A stretch of DNA of 64,000 nucleotides from Saururus chinensis (lineage: Eukaryota > Streptophyta > Magnoliopsida > Piperales > Saururaceae): assembly GCA_035235625.1 (NCBI GenBank), contig CP141143.1, positions 24,225,092 to 24,289,091 of the forward strand. Direction: 5' to 3'. The notes under the pieces were generated by a model. It ran no database searches. It worked only from the letters and a program-made list of their open reading frames with translations, and was not told the DNA's origin. Position numbers and translations under genes: made by a program. Below, one piece after another: positions 20,686 to 30,269 of the stretch (its first letter is position 1; every line of letters starts with the position of its first letter).

Positions 20686-23600
20686 ATGGAGTCGCCTGGC
20701 CACTCTATGACCGCGTCTGGTTTAGCCCCTAGCCCCCCGACCTCCCCACCCCACTCCACCACAATAGATGATCTTTTCGCTCCCGTGCCAGCGATGGTTC
20801 GATTTCTTAGCTCTCATCTCCCTCAACTTGTCACCGTCCGCTGCGACTCCAACACCTTCCTCATTTGGCGGATTCAAGTCCGCGATCTCCTTGAAGGCTA
20901 TGGTGTCATGGGATTCCTTGATGGCTCCACCCCGTGCCCAGCCATCGGTGACCTCACTGCCCGCCCTACCGCCGCCCAATGGCGTTGCATTGATAGGGTA
21001 CTTCTCACAGTAGTTCGTGCCACCATCTCCCCTTCTTTGCTTGGCTATTTCATAGGCCTTACGTCCGCCGCTGCCCTCTGGACCGCAGCCGAAGATCGCT
21101 TCCTCTCTACCTCCCCGGCTCACATCCTCAATATAAAAGAACGTCTTGCCGCCCATGTCCAAGGTGATGGTACTATGACCGCATATCTTGATGGCCTTAA
21201 AGCCTACGAGGATCAACTCGCCGCCGTTGGGGCTCCCATCTCAGACCTTGACCTCTTTCACAAGACACTAAACGGTCTCTCCGGTGCGTACTTCGTCTTC
21301 TCTACCGCCCTCCATGCTCGCGGTGCTACCATTCCCCTCCCGGAGCTTTGGACTCTTCTCCTCGCCGAAGAGGCCACTCTCTCTCGTGCCTCTACCACCC
21401 CCACCATAGGGCTACCCCCGGCGACGGCCTTCTCTGCCCTCCACTCATGGCGTCCCTCTCTTCCGGCTAACTATGGGCCCCTACCTCCGGCCTCTCCCCC
21501 CACCGCTCCTGGCCCCTATGGGATGCCTCCCCTCAGCGGCCACGCCCCTGCCTCCCTTGCCGGGGGCCCGGCCCTTGCACTTGCTGCCCCATATGGGGGA
21601 GGGGCTACCCGGGGCCTTCTCCCTACCCCTGCTGGCCGTGGGGCACCCGGCCCACGTGGTGGCTCTACTCGTGGCCGTTGGCGCTCCGGTCCTCGCAGCC
21701 GCGGTCCCCGCCCCCCTTGTCAGATTTGCGGTGGGACCAACCACTCCGCCAAAACGTGTTGGGAGCACTACTCCGGCCCCGGGGGCTCGACCTCCGGTGC
21801 TCTGGCCCTCTCCGCCGGCACCTCCTCCTCGGCAAGTCCCACAGAGTGGCTCCTTGATAGTGGTGCCTCTGACCATGTGACAGCGGATCGCGGTAACCTC
21901 TCCTTCCATGTGCCTCACTCGACGTCCAACCACGTCAACGTTGGGAACGGGGCGGCTTTACGTGTCTCATCCATGGGTCACACTACCCTCCATCTTGGCC
22001 CCTCTACCCTTTCTCTTCGCAATGTCTTACATACTCCATCTATCTCTCATAACCTCCTTTCCGTTCATAAACTTGCTCTTGATAATAATTGTTCACTAAC
22101 CTTTGATGCCTCTCATGTTACAATCCAGGACACTAGCTCTTGGCGCACACTCTTTCGAGGACCGTGCCGACATGGTGTCTATCCAGTGTCCTCCGTCTTT
22201 ACCGCGTCCTCCACCGCCCTCCTCGCTTGTGCCTCCTCCCGCTTTTGGCATCATCGGCTCGGACATCCGTCATCCACTATGTTTAATTTAGTTGCTTCTA
22301 CTTTGTCACCTCCAATCCAAAAAATGTCATCCTTAGATTGTAATAGTTGTCTCACTAGTAAAGCGCACAAACTCCCCTTCTCACCCTCCCCAAAATGCTC
22401 CTCACGCCCTCTCGAGCTCGTCCACTCAGATGTTTGGGGCCCCTCTCCGGTCACCTCCTTTCTCGGCTTTCGCTACTATGTAATCTTTGTAGATGACTTC
22501 TCCCGTTACACTTGGCTCTACCCCCTCAAACTCAAATCCGATGTCACCGAATGCTTCCGCCTATTCCATGCCATGGCCGAACGGACCCTCCACCACACCC
22601 TCACCACCCTCCGCACTGACAATGGCGGCGAATACCTCAACCATCACCTCTCTTCCTACCTCTCCTCTCATGGCATCTCCCACCAAACCTCTTGCCCTCA
22701 TACCCCCGAACAAAATGGTGTTGCCGAAAGAAAACACCGACACATCATAGAAACTACCCTCACCCTTCTCTCCCACGCCCACATGCCTCTCTCCTATTGG
22801 GTTGACGCTGCTTGCACCGCCACCTACCTCATCAACCGCCTACCTTCTCCCTCCCTACAAAACCTCTCCCCCTACCAACTCCTCTTCCACAAACCCCCTG
22901 ACTACTCCCACCTCAAAGCCTTCGGTTGTCGCTGCTTCCCTTGGACCCGCCCCTACTCTTCCCATAAACTCTCCCCTCGGGCCATCCCATGCATCTTTCT
23001 TGGTTATTGTCCTCACACCAAAGGTTTCCGTTGCCTCGATCCCATCTCCCATCGCGTCTACACCTCCCGCCACGTCCGCTTTCGTGAAGATGAGTTCCCC
23101 TACCACGACCCCCTCCCCACCACAAATCCCCCCACCATACTCCCCCTTCCTATTCCCATCACTCCCTGCCCTACCCCCCATCCACCCTCCCAACAAACAC
23201 CCCTCTCTCCCCCCCCCCCCCCCCCCTCCAACCCCCTTCCTCTCCCCTTCCTCTCCTCTCCCCAACACCCCTCCCTTCTCCCTCCCCCTTTCCCTCTCCC
23301 CCTCCCCCTCCCCTCCCCCTCCCCCTCCCCTCTCCCTCTCCCTCCCCCTCCCCTCCCCCCTCACCCTATGATCACTCGTAGCAAAGCTGGGATCATATGT
23401 CCACGTGTTCCTTTCTCCCTCCTCACTATCTCTCCACCTCAAACCGAACCCACTTCCTTCAAAATTGCTTCCTCCATTCCCGAATGGTGTGCCGCTATGG
23501 ATGAAGAAATTAAAGCCCTCCACAAACAAAGTACTTGGAGCTTAGTGGTTCCCCCGCCCTCCTCCAATGTCATTGGTTGCCGCTGGACTTACAAAGTCAA

Positions 23601-24972
23601 GCGTGATGCCCATGGGACTATCTCTCGCTACAAGGCTCGCCTTGTTGCCAAGGGTTTTCATCAAGAAGAAGGCCTTGACTACAATGAGACCTTTAGCCCC
23701 GTGGTCAAACCCTACACGGTTCGGATCGTTCTAAGCCTCGTTGTCACCCACTCTTGGCCCATCCAACAACTCGACGTCTCTAATGCCTTCCTTCACGGCA
23801 CCATCTCTGAAGAACTCTACATGGCACAACCCCCTGGTTACCATGATGTCACTCGGCCCAACCATGTCTGTCGCCTCCGCAAAGCCCTCTATGGTCTCAA
23901 ACAAGCCCCCCGTGCTTGGTACCTTCGCCTTTCCACCTACCTTCTCTCCCTTGACTTCATCTCTTGTCATGCCGATACCTCCCTTTTTCTTCACACCCAA
24001 GGCTCCCATATCACCATCCTTGTCCTATACGTCGACGACATCCTCATCACCGGTAACCATCCCCCCCACATCCACCAAGTCATTTCTCTCCTCAGCTCCA
24101 CCTTTGCCATAAAAGACCTCGGCGACCTCCATCACTTCCTTGGCATTGAAGTTACCTGCACCCCCAATGACCTTTTCCTCTCTCAACCCCAATATGCCCT
24201 TGATATCCTTGCCTGTGCCTCTATGTCCCAATGTAAGGCTTCCCTGACCCCCACTACCTACAAACGCCCTCCCCCCGATCCCCACGACCCACCCTTCCCC
24301 AACCCCTCTCACTACAAAAGCATTGTTGGCGCCTTACAATACCTCACTTCCACCCGTCCTGACCTTGCCTATGCCGTCAACTTCGTTTGCCAACACATGC
24401 ACAACCCCTCCACTTCTCACTATATGGCCGTTAAAAGAATCCTTCGCTACGTCCAAGGCACCTTCACTCATGGGCTCCTCCTTCAACCAGACAACCTTGC
24501 TCTATCTGCCTTCTCTGACTCCGATTGGGCGGGTGACCCCATTGATCGCCGGTCCATTTCCGGTTACTGCCTCTACCTCGGCCCCAACCCCATTCTTTGG
24601 AAGTCCAAAAGGCAAAACACAGTGGCCTGCTCCTCCACCGAAGCAGAGTATCGGGCTCTCTCCAGCACAGCCACTGAGATCACGTGGGCTCGCATGGTCC
24701 TCACCTTCCTTGGAGTATCCCTCCCCTCCACCCCCACCTTATGGTGTGACAACAAATCCGCCATCTCCCTCTCGGCCAACCCGGTGTTCCACGCCCGAAC
24801 CAAGCACATCGAACTTGATCATCACTACATTCGGGAGCAGGTTTTAGCCGGCAAGCTTGATGTCCAGCATACTCCCTCCACTCAGCAGGTGGCTGACGTC
24901 CTCACCAAACCTCTCTCCATCGAGCGGTTTCAGCTATTACGCTCCAAACTCATGGTTCTACCTCCACCATGA
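20686..24972 (+). CDS. Copia Gag-Pol polyprotein (intact)
   Basis: 1428 residues with no stop or shift. The order is as follows. Gag comes first, with a CCHC knuckle at residues 345-358 (CQICGGTNHSAKTC). The aspartic protease follows, with catalytic Asp391 in DSGASDH. The pre-integrase domain (FWHHRLGHPSS, from residue 520) leads to an integrase with Asp582, Asp645 and Glu681; 35 residues separate the last two, the DD35E spacing. A low-complexity proline/serine linker is encoded by C-runs at about 23200-23370. The reverse transcriptase has YVDDILI at residues 1115-1121, and RNase H has DSDWAGD from residue 1278 and TEAEYRAL. All catalytic residues that I can check are present, so the copy may still be active or mobilisable. 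Host silencing state cannot be read from sequence. Confidence 0.97.
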   Translation: MESPGHSMTASGLAPSPPTSPPHSTTIDDLFAPVPAMVRFLSSHLPQLVTVRCDSNTFLIWRIQVRDLLEGYGVMGFLDGSTPCPAIGDLTARPTAAQWRCIDRVLLTVVRATISPSLLGYFIGLTSAAALWTAAEDRFLSTSPAHILNIKERLAAHVQGDGTMTAYLDGLKAYEDQLAAVGAPISDLDLFHKTLNGLSGAYFVFSTALHARGATIPLPELWTLLLAEEATLSRASTTPTIGLPPATAFSALHSWRPSLPANYGPLPPASPPTAPGPYGMPPLSGHAPASLAGGPALALAAPYGGGATRGLLPTPAGRGAPGPRGGSTRGRWRSGPRSRGPRPPCQICGGTNHSAKTCWEHYSGPGGSTSGALALSAGTSSSASPTEWLLDSGASDHVTADRGNLSFHVPHSTSNHVNVGNGAALRVSSMGHTTLHLGPSTLSLRNVLHTPSISHNLLSVHKLALDNNCSLTFDASHVTIQDTSSWRTLFRGPCRHGVYPVSSVFTASSTALLACASSRFWHHRLGHPSSTMFNLVASTLSPPIQKMSSLDCNSCLTSKAHKLPFSPSPKCSSRPLELVHSDVWGPSPVTSFLGFRYYVIFVDDFSRYTWLYPLKLKSDVTECFRLFHAMAERTLHHTLTTLRTDNGGEYLNHHLSSYLSSHGISHQTSCPHTPEQNGVAERKHRHIIETTLTLLSHAHMPLSYWVDAACTATYLINRLPSPSLQNLSPYQLLFHKPPDYSHLKAFGCRCFPWTRPYSSHKLSPRAIPCIFLGYCPHTKGFRCLDPISHRVYTSRHVRFREDEFPYHDPLPTTNPPTILPLPIPITPCPTPHPPSQQTPLSPPPPPPSNPLPLPFLSSPQHPSLLPPPFPLPLPLPSPSPSPLPLPPPPLPPHPMITRSKAGIICPRVPFSLLTISPPQTEPTSFKIASSIPEWCAAMDEEIKALHKQSTWSLVVPPPSSNVIGCRWTYKVKRDAHGTISRYKARLVAKGFHQEEGLDYNETFSPVVKPYTVRIVLSLVVTHSWPIQQLDVSNAFLHGTISEELYMAQPPGYHDVTRPNHVCRLRKALYGLKQAPRAWYLRLSTYLLSLDFISCHADTSLFLHTQGSHITILVLYVDDILITGNHPPHIHQVISLLSSTFAIKDLGDLHHFLGIEVTCTPNDLFLSQPQYALDILACASMSQCKASLTPTTYKRPPPDPHDPPFPNPSHYKSIVGALQYLTSTRPDLAYAVNFVCQHMHNPSTSHYMAVKRILRYVQGTFTHGLLLQPDNLALSAFSDSDWAGDPIDRRSISGYCLYLGPNPILWKSKRQNTVACSSTEAEYRALSSTATEITWARMVLTFLGVSLPSTPTLWCDNKSAISLSANPVFHARTKHIELDHHYIREQVLAGKLDVQHTPSTQQVADVLTKPLSIERFQLLRSKLMVLPPP

Positions 24973-24985
24973 GTTTGCCGGGGGC
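24971..24985 (+). other. putative polypurine-tract region of the Copia element
   Basis: GAGTTTGCCGGGGGC lies immediately before the TG of the 3' LTR and overlaps the gag-pol stop codon. The position is right for plus-strand priming, but the tract is short and interrupted by pyrimidines. Confidence 0.45.
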
Positions 24986-25186
24986 TGTTAAGGCCACCTC
25001 CTCCATTGCCACCATGGCAATCCTGGACTCCCCTCTACTTGTAATCATAACCGCCCATATGTCACTACATCCTCTCTCTGTAGAAATACACTCCTATATC
25101 CCCTGTGTATTCCCCAATAGAAAATACATACATGTATCCATAAATAGCTGTATTCTGAATGAAAATATTATTTTTGCCTCTTCTCA
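24986..25186 (+). repeat. 3' LTR of the Copia element
   Basis: 201 bp, the same length as the 5' LTR, with eight single-base differences and no indel by my alignment. It is followed by the CACAC target duplication. Confidence 0.95.
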
Positions 25187-25744
25187 CACACATAACTTGA
25201 AAGGTAGATTAATTTATGTCTTCTTGCGCATTTGGATCTCGATCTTGCCTGAATAATTTTTTATTTTTTACTTTTTTTAGTAATTATATGTACATAAAGA
25301 GAGAAAAATAATAATACTGCATTTTTTTAGCATATGTAACTAAAACTTATTTGTCATAGTTTTCTTCTTTCATAGTGACTATAATCAAATATTCACGGTG
25401 TAATCGTAATACTTGTTGAAGTATATTAATTAATATTTAATACTAAAAATATATTAGTGTATGTGATACTTCATATACTTTATATTTATATATATATTAT
25501 TTTTATTTTTTTAGTTCGAGCCCACTTCGAGCCAAGGCTTATGATTTACTTATTCATGCTCGAGCTCGAGCTCGAGCTAAGCTTTGGATTTCTAAATTGA
25601 GCCGAGCTCGAGCTAAAAAGTTTAAGTTTATTCGAGCTTCGAGCCGAGCTCGAGTCGAGCTTCAATAGTTCGAGCTTGAGCCGAGCTTCAACCGTTCGAG
25701 CTCGAGCCGAAACAGCTCGGCTTGTTAACACCCCTAAGCCTATA

Positions 25745-26287
25745 TTAACATTTTCAGAAAAAATAATATATGTGTCTCTCATTTGACTTTGCGGTTTTTT
25801 TTAACATGGCTCACTGAGATGCAATTTGGGCAGTCCCCCATAATTGCCTTTTCAAACACTGCGTTGGAGTATTGTTCTCTTTGGAGTAAATTGAACAACA
25901 GAAGGACCCGCCTTTAAAGGTTGGAACAAGGAAATACTAGCAGAATCAAATTTGCTATGTGGAAAAAAGTCTTCAAGTGTTAGCGAAAAATATCTGATTG
26001 CTAACCTCCCTCCGCCCCACTTTAATAGTCGTATTTGGCTTTTCTAAATGTACATGCTATTTGCAGGTTTTGGCCTGACAAGCTCACTGTTGAGGAAGTT
26101 TGATTTCACTCCCTTTAGATCTGGCCGACAAAGTTCTGTATTGTAGATAGGACATGGTGGAAATCTTCAGTTTTTCACGGCGGTTCGGAAAAATTGGAAC
26201 CTGCAAGCCATGGAAGGGAAAGGTTGTGGGATAGTGCCTGAAGTTTAATGCTACATTGACGTCTAGGATTATACATGATGAAGCTAC
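25745..26287. other. gene-free stretch
   Basis: No gene or repeat is recognised, apart from one solitary CTCCCTCCGCCCCACTTTAA at about 26006 that resembles a single Stowaway-like end. Confidence 0.35.
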
Positions 26288-26990
26288 TTCTTCACGAGGG
26301 ACCGGGCAAGCTCAATACCTTATGCAAAACTATTCTTCACGAGGGACCGGGCAAGCTCAATACCTTATGCAAAACTAAGGCAATTGCCTAAGGCCCCACC
26401 ACAAAAAAGGTATAACAATAAATAAACAAATTATCAAGTGGTAGGCCTTCCATTTTCTCCTTCATTAATATATTTTTATATCTTTTTTTTATACTATTAA
26501 GGGAACTACCTTGACTATTCCTCATTCAATGCATATTTTTTTTGTCTTCTTTTTTTACTTGCTTTTATCTTATTTTTTTAAATAGTGTTACACAATTTTG
26601 AAGGGTAGCCTCTTATTTCTTTGACAATTCAACGTAGACATCTATGTGAAGAGCATTGCCTATTGCCTTTGGTTAAATAAAAAATATTTTTTGAAAAATC
26701 TCTCTACCTTCTAAGTTTTAGTTTTATATATCTTCTTTTTACAGGTGTAACTCTTTATTTTGTCCTTATTTTATTAGCAAAATTTAATATAAAAAATTAA
26801 AAAATAATTTTACACCTCAAAAGTAAGTTGAATAAAAAGTGTTAATTATATACTAATAATTAATTAGTTATACAACTATTTTTATATAAAATACAAAAAA
26901 TACTTAATTTAAACCTCTTATCTTAGGCCTCTAATTGTATCAAGCCGGCCCTGATGAGGAATACCTCAAGCCGGCCTTGATGAGGAATAG
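26288..26990. mobile_element. possible small TIR element with duplicated ends
   Basis: A 45-bp direct tandem duplication (26288-26332 and 26333-26377) containing GAGGGACCGGGCAAGCTCAA stands at the left. A 26-bp duplication containing CAAGCCGGCCCTGATGAGGA stands at the right (about 26940-26990). The left AGGGACCGGGCAAGCTCAATAC and the reverse complement of the right, AGGGCCGGCTTGATAC, are similar, suggesting terminal inverted repeats of a short AT-rich element. No target duplication could be fixed. Confidence 0.4.
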
Positions 26991-27809
26991 CACGGTTGCT
27001 GTAGGCACCGGTTCTTGCTTGTTTTTTGCAACTCGTATCTTACATAAGCATTAGACCTTATTAGGGATGTCACGGGTCCGGTTCAAAATTGAATATGATA
27101 TTATTTAAAATATAGTAAATTTAAAATAGACCCAAATAATTATTTAAGTTTATTTTAAAAAACTTAATGTAAGTCAATTTTTTTTTAAAAATATATTTAT
27201 AATTTTAATTAGGTCAAGTTGAGATGGATCACCAAAAATTCAAACTGAATAATTATTGAAGTTAAATTTAGATACTCAAGCTCTGCATATTAGGGTTGAG
27301 TTGAGTTTTACCATATACTATACCCTAAGTGTTATCCCTCTAAACACACAGCAAAGTAGTGAAAACATTTGACATAAAAGAAAAATAATTTTTTACTTGT
27401 ACAATGTTACCTCAATCGGTGGTGTGGGCTATTTTATGGGACCCTATTGTTAGATGTCCCCTTTCCATTTGTGGTGGCCCACATTGTGTTGGTGCAACCT
27501 GCATGAAGCTGAGATGAGGTTGATGACGGAAGGTGCATCACCTACATTGGAGAGGCTGGCATACAAGATAGGTTTCATAAATGTTAAACTGTATCCAATT
27601 TGATAGGACTCGGGATTTAAAAGCCCAACCCAACTTGATATAGAACTGGACTTAACTCAAGAACTTGAGTTTTATCTTAAGTCGGTCCAGTTCTAAAACC
27701 TTGGTAAAATTCAAAATTAAATTTAACTTAATCTTAGGTCAGATTAAAATGATTATTTTTTTAAAAAAATTAGGTCAAAGTTTTTTACGAAAAATGTTAA
27801 GTAAAACAA
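26991..27809. other. gene-free stretch
   Basis: Contains the relative of the 7.0-7.3 kb segment (about 27060-27330). A further run (about 27590-27780) is rich in CCCAACCC/GGTCAGATT-type text like the ends of non-autonomous hAT-like elements. No boundaries or coding sequence can be defended. Confidence 0.3.
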
Positions 27810-28500
27810 GGGTCTCTTTGGATTGGTGAAAATATGGAAAAAAAGAAAGAGAAATTAAATCTGGCTGAAAGAGAAATTAGGAGATTCTTTATTTTTTTTA
27901 TTATTTGGTTTCACTAATGTTGTCATATAAAATTGAAACTTGAATCTACTAATAATAGTAGTGGTTGTGGAGTTAGCGATAGTAGCATGAGTAATAGTGG
28001 CAGTAGAGGTGGCGATAGTGATGATGGTGGCGACAATTGTGACAGTGGCGACAACGGCGACTGTAATAGTGGTGGTGGCGATAGTAACGGCGGTGATAGG
28101 GTTGTTGGTGACAGTGATGGTGGTAAAAATAGAGGTGATGGCTGTGGCGGTGACAATGGTGGCGACAGTGACAGAGGTAGTGATAACGATAGTGGTAGTA
28201 ACGGTAATAGTGGAAGTGGTAGTACTAGTGGTGATAATAGTGGTGTCAGCGATGGTAGTAATGACGGTAGCAGTAGTGGTAGCGACAAGGTCGACACTCT
28301 AAAAATATTAAAGACATTCCTTTAATACAAAATTTCTCCTAAAATTTATGAGTTGTGGTGAAAAATTTTGGGGCTAATTTTCTAGTATTTTTCTCTCAGT
28401 TTTTACTATAATTTTTTCTCTATTGTACCAAACAGTAAAAATTGAGGAATTTTTAAAAATTTATTTCCTTTCTATATTTTCTACTTATCCAAGTAGACCC
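27810..28500. mobile_element. putative non-autonomous TIR element carrying a triplet array
   Basis: GGGTCTCTTTGGATTGGTGA at the left pairs with the reverse complement of the right end, GGGTCTACTTGGATAAGTAG. Similarity continues inward (AAAATATGGAAA against AAAATATAGAAA). It is 691 bp with no transposase. The flanks show no clean direct repeat, so the superfamily is open. The middle is almost entirely the triplet array described separately. Confidence 0.55.
27944..28292. repeat. purine-purine-pyrimidine triplet array
   Basis: About 350 bp in which almost every triplet on the plus strand is R-R-Y (AGT, GGT, GGC, GAT, GAC, AAT, AAC). Three-base periodicity leaves long open frames on both strands (Ser/Gly/Asp/Asn-rich on plus, Leu/Pro/Ser-rich on minus). 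These are by-products of the repeat and show no domain. Confidence 0.8.
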
Positions 28501-28954
28501 TAAGTTTTCTTATATGTAAAATGTTGAGTTATGTGTTCTTGAATATGTTACAAGTGAATATTTTACTAGTTAAACCCTTTTTATACCAAACCTGAAAATC
28601 ACTCCCTTGTTGTTTGTTTATGAAAAATAATATTTATATTCTATTTTCTTATACCATAAGTATTATACAATAATTTATGATTGGATAAAAAAAGTTGAGA
28701 TGTTTTGATTAAATAGGAAAAGTGAGTCGATTTACTTTCCCTTATCTACTTATAAGTAACGTAAAGCCTACAAGTGTACAAAAATTAATGTAAGAATATT
28801 ACTATCGTTTTTTATACCCACCTGCCTAAAATAGGTCCCACCAATTAATTACACTATTTACTCGATGAAGTTTAAGGCTGTAGCTTTTCTTTTTAGTTTT
28901 TCAAAAGTTTTTCTCCCTCCGTATAGACTGTTGTGGTCGCTTTCTTCAAAGAGG
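28501..28954. other. gene-free AT-rich stretch
   Basis: No gene, repeat boundary or motif that I can support. Confidence 0.35.
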
Positions 28955-29385
28955 TGTATTAAATTCAGACGGTGGTTGGGAGTACGCAACGTTGAAAGCC
29001 TCTGTGGGGGTAGCAGCTGGAGACCATTTTGGTGAGGGTGATAGATTGTGCTAGATCTCTGATTGATGTTGAAGATACCCATGATTCTGAGAGGCATTGA
29101 ATTGGCGTTGGATTTAAGTGTAACAGAAGTTGTTGAAGGGGATGAATTGGGGGTGATTCAAGAGCTTCAAGGCAAAGATGTTGGTAATTCCGGTGCAAGC
29201 TCCTTCTTTGCAATAAGGCTGTTTTGGCTGGGTCGTCGTAGAAGAGTTGCAGTTTTAACCATGTTTTTAGAGAAGCAAATTTGGTGGCGCATGCTCTAGC
29301 AAGGTCAGCTACGGAGGAACAAGTCTCTCAAGTGTGGAAGGACAGTTGCCCAAGGCAATTGGGTAACTCTGTAGCGTGAGCCTCT
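28955..29385 (+). pseudogene. RNase H-like (RVT_3) domain remnant
   Basis: The plus strand starts with KFRRWLGV-type scrambled text and LNSDGGW near 28965. It passes through GVIQELQGKDV at about 29150, and ends with the well-kept HVFREANLVAHALARSATEE at about 29258-29320. This order matches the RNase H-like domain found at the end of many plant non-LTR retrotransposons and in free-standing plant genes. Several stops and frameshifts lie between the pieces. I favour a LINE-derived fossil, but a dead free-standing gene is possible. Confidence 0.65.
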
Positions 29386-29479
29386 GTTTCATGTTGTTGA
29401 TATATTTTTCTTTTAAAAAAATAAAATATTAGTTTATTTTCAAAAATCAAACTGGACTACTAACATGGGATAGAGGAAG

Positions 29480-30264
29480 TATTTTGTTGGTGATCATGGA
29501 TTGTATTGATCCATATGCTTGTGTATTAATTAAATATATACCTATATTGGTCATAATAAATACAAATATGGGAGATGGGAATTTTACATAATGATACATA
29601 TTGATGTCTCATTTAAAAGCGCATATCAATACAAGTCGTCTTTTAATTCAAGCGTTATAAAAATTAAAAGTGTTTAAACCTAGTATTTTCTGAGTATTCA
29701 AGATATGCATTAGCCAGCTGCACCATGATGGAACTTAATAGTACTAAGAATATTTTATTCAACATCTTTATCTTCAACCAAAAAAAATAAAATATAACGT
29801 TAAATGGGAGTGTTCGTATCATTTAGATAGAATTAACTTTAGTAATGCTACACCTATGGTCCTATGTTCAATTACTCACATATTTAACTTAAAGCCTTCA
29901 ACATAATTATTAGTTTTGTGGTTCCACATTTAAAAATAAACGTAAAAGTTTAGTATTTTTAAAATAATGTGCCCCCCGCCCCCAAATCTAAGAAACACAT
30001 ACTATTGTCAATAGGCCTCACATATAAAAGTTGACACAATTGAATTATAAAATAAATTTTGTTTAATCTACTATTGTATATTTAATTTTAGTGGTATTAT
30101 TATTAGGTAAAACACGTAAGTTCACTTAAATTTTTTTCTATATATTATTATGCTCTTCCAAAGTATTATAATAATATTTTATTAGTTTTAGTAATTTTTA
30201 AGATGTATTGGAGGTTTCACACTCATCGTGTTGCACATCCATGTTTTATTGATGCGTACCTATA
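29480..30264 (+). repeat. dispersed repeat family Y, first half, copy 1
   Basis: This stretch aligns in the same orientation with 39490-40300. Shared landmarks include CATCTTTATCTTCAA, ACGTTAAATGGGAGTG, AGAATTAACTTTAGTAATGCTAC and TTTTTAAGATGTAT. No coding sequence is seen. It continues directly into the left inverted arm. The family is unclassified; a partial LTR or non-autonomous element is possible. Confidence 0.65.
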
Positions 30265-30269
30265 TTTGT

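Larger units (their letters stand above)
19597..25186 (+). mobile_element. complete Ty1/Copia LTR retrotransposon
   Basis: The element is 5590 bp long, with 201-bp LTRs at both ends, each starting TG and ending CA. It is flanked by a perfect 5-bp target duplication CACAC (19592-19596 and 25187-25191). It carries a primer-binding site just after the left LTR, an uninterrupted gag-pol frame and a short region before the right LTR. The LTRs differ at 8 of 201 positions by my count, about 4 percent. At an assumed 1.3e-8 substitutions per site per year that is roughly 1.5 million years. The integrase-before-reverse-transcriptase order defines it as Copia. It inserted into the hAT element. The lineage within Copia was not determined. 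Confidence 0.96.
19073..25736. mobile_element. non-autonomous hAT-type element split by a Copia insertion
   Basis: The left end TAGGGCTGTAAATGAGCCGA and the reverse complement of the right end, TAGGGGTGTTAACAAGCCGA, match at 16 of 20 positions. The element is flanked by a perfect 8-bp direct repeat AGCCTATA (19065-19072 and 25737-25744), the signature length of hAT transposition. Both subterminal regions carry dense CTCGAGCTCGAG-type repeats in opposite orientations. Without the Copia insert it would be about 1.07 kb and would code for nothing, so it depended on a transposase elsewhere. The decayed BED-finger hAT at 44.2-49.2 kb has a related terminus. Confidence 0.92.

Noticed and set aside
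19920..20732. 270-codon proline-rich frame in the Copia leader
   Set aside because: It begins with TTG, has no ATG, consists of duplicated C-rich sequence and overlaps the true gag start in another frame.
22855..23529. 224-codon glycine/arginine-rich minus-strand frame
   Set aside because: It is the reverse of the C-rich linker in the Copia gag-pol; low complexity only.
27923..28325. Overlapping long frames on both strands of the triplet array
   Set aside because: Any frame through R-R-Y triplets avoids stops. The composition is low complexity with no domain.
28858..29097. Minus-strand frame near 28.9-29.1 kb
   Set aside because: No domain. The plus strand carries the RNase H-like remnant that explains the region.
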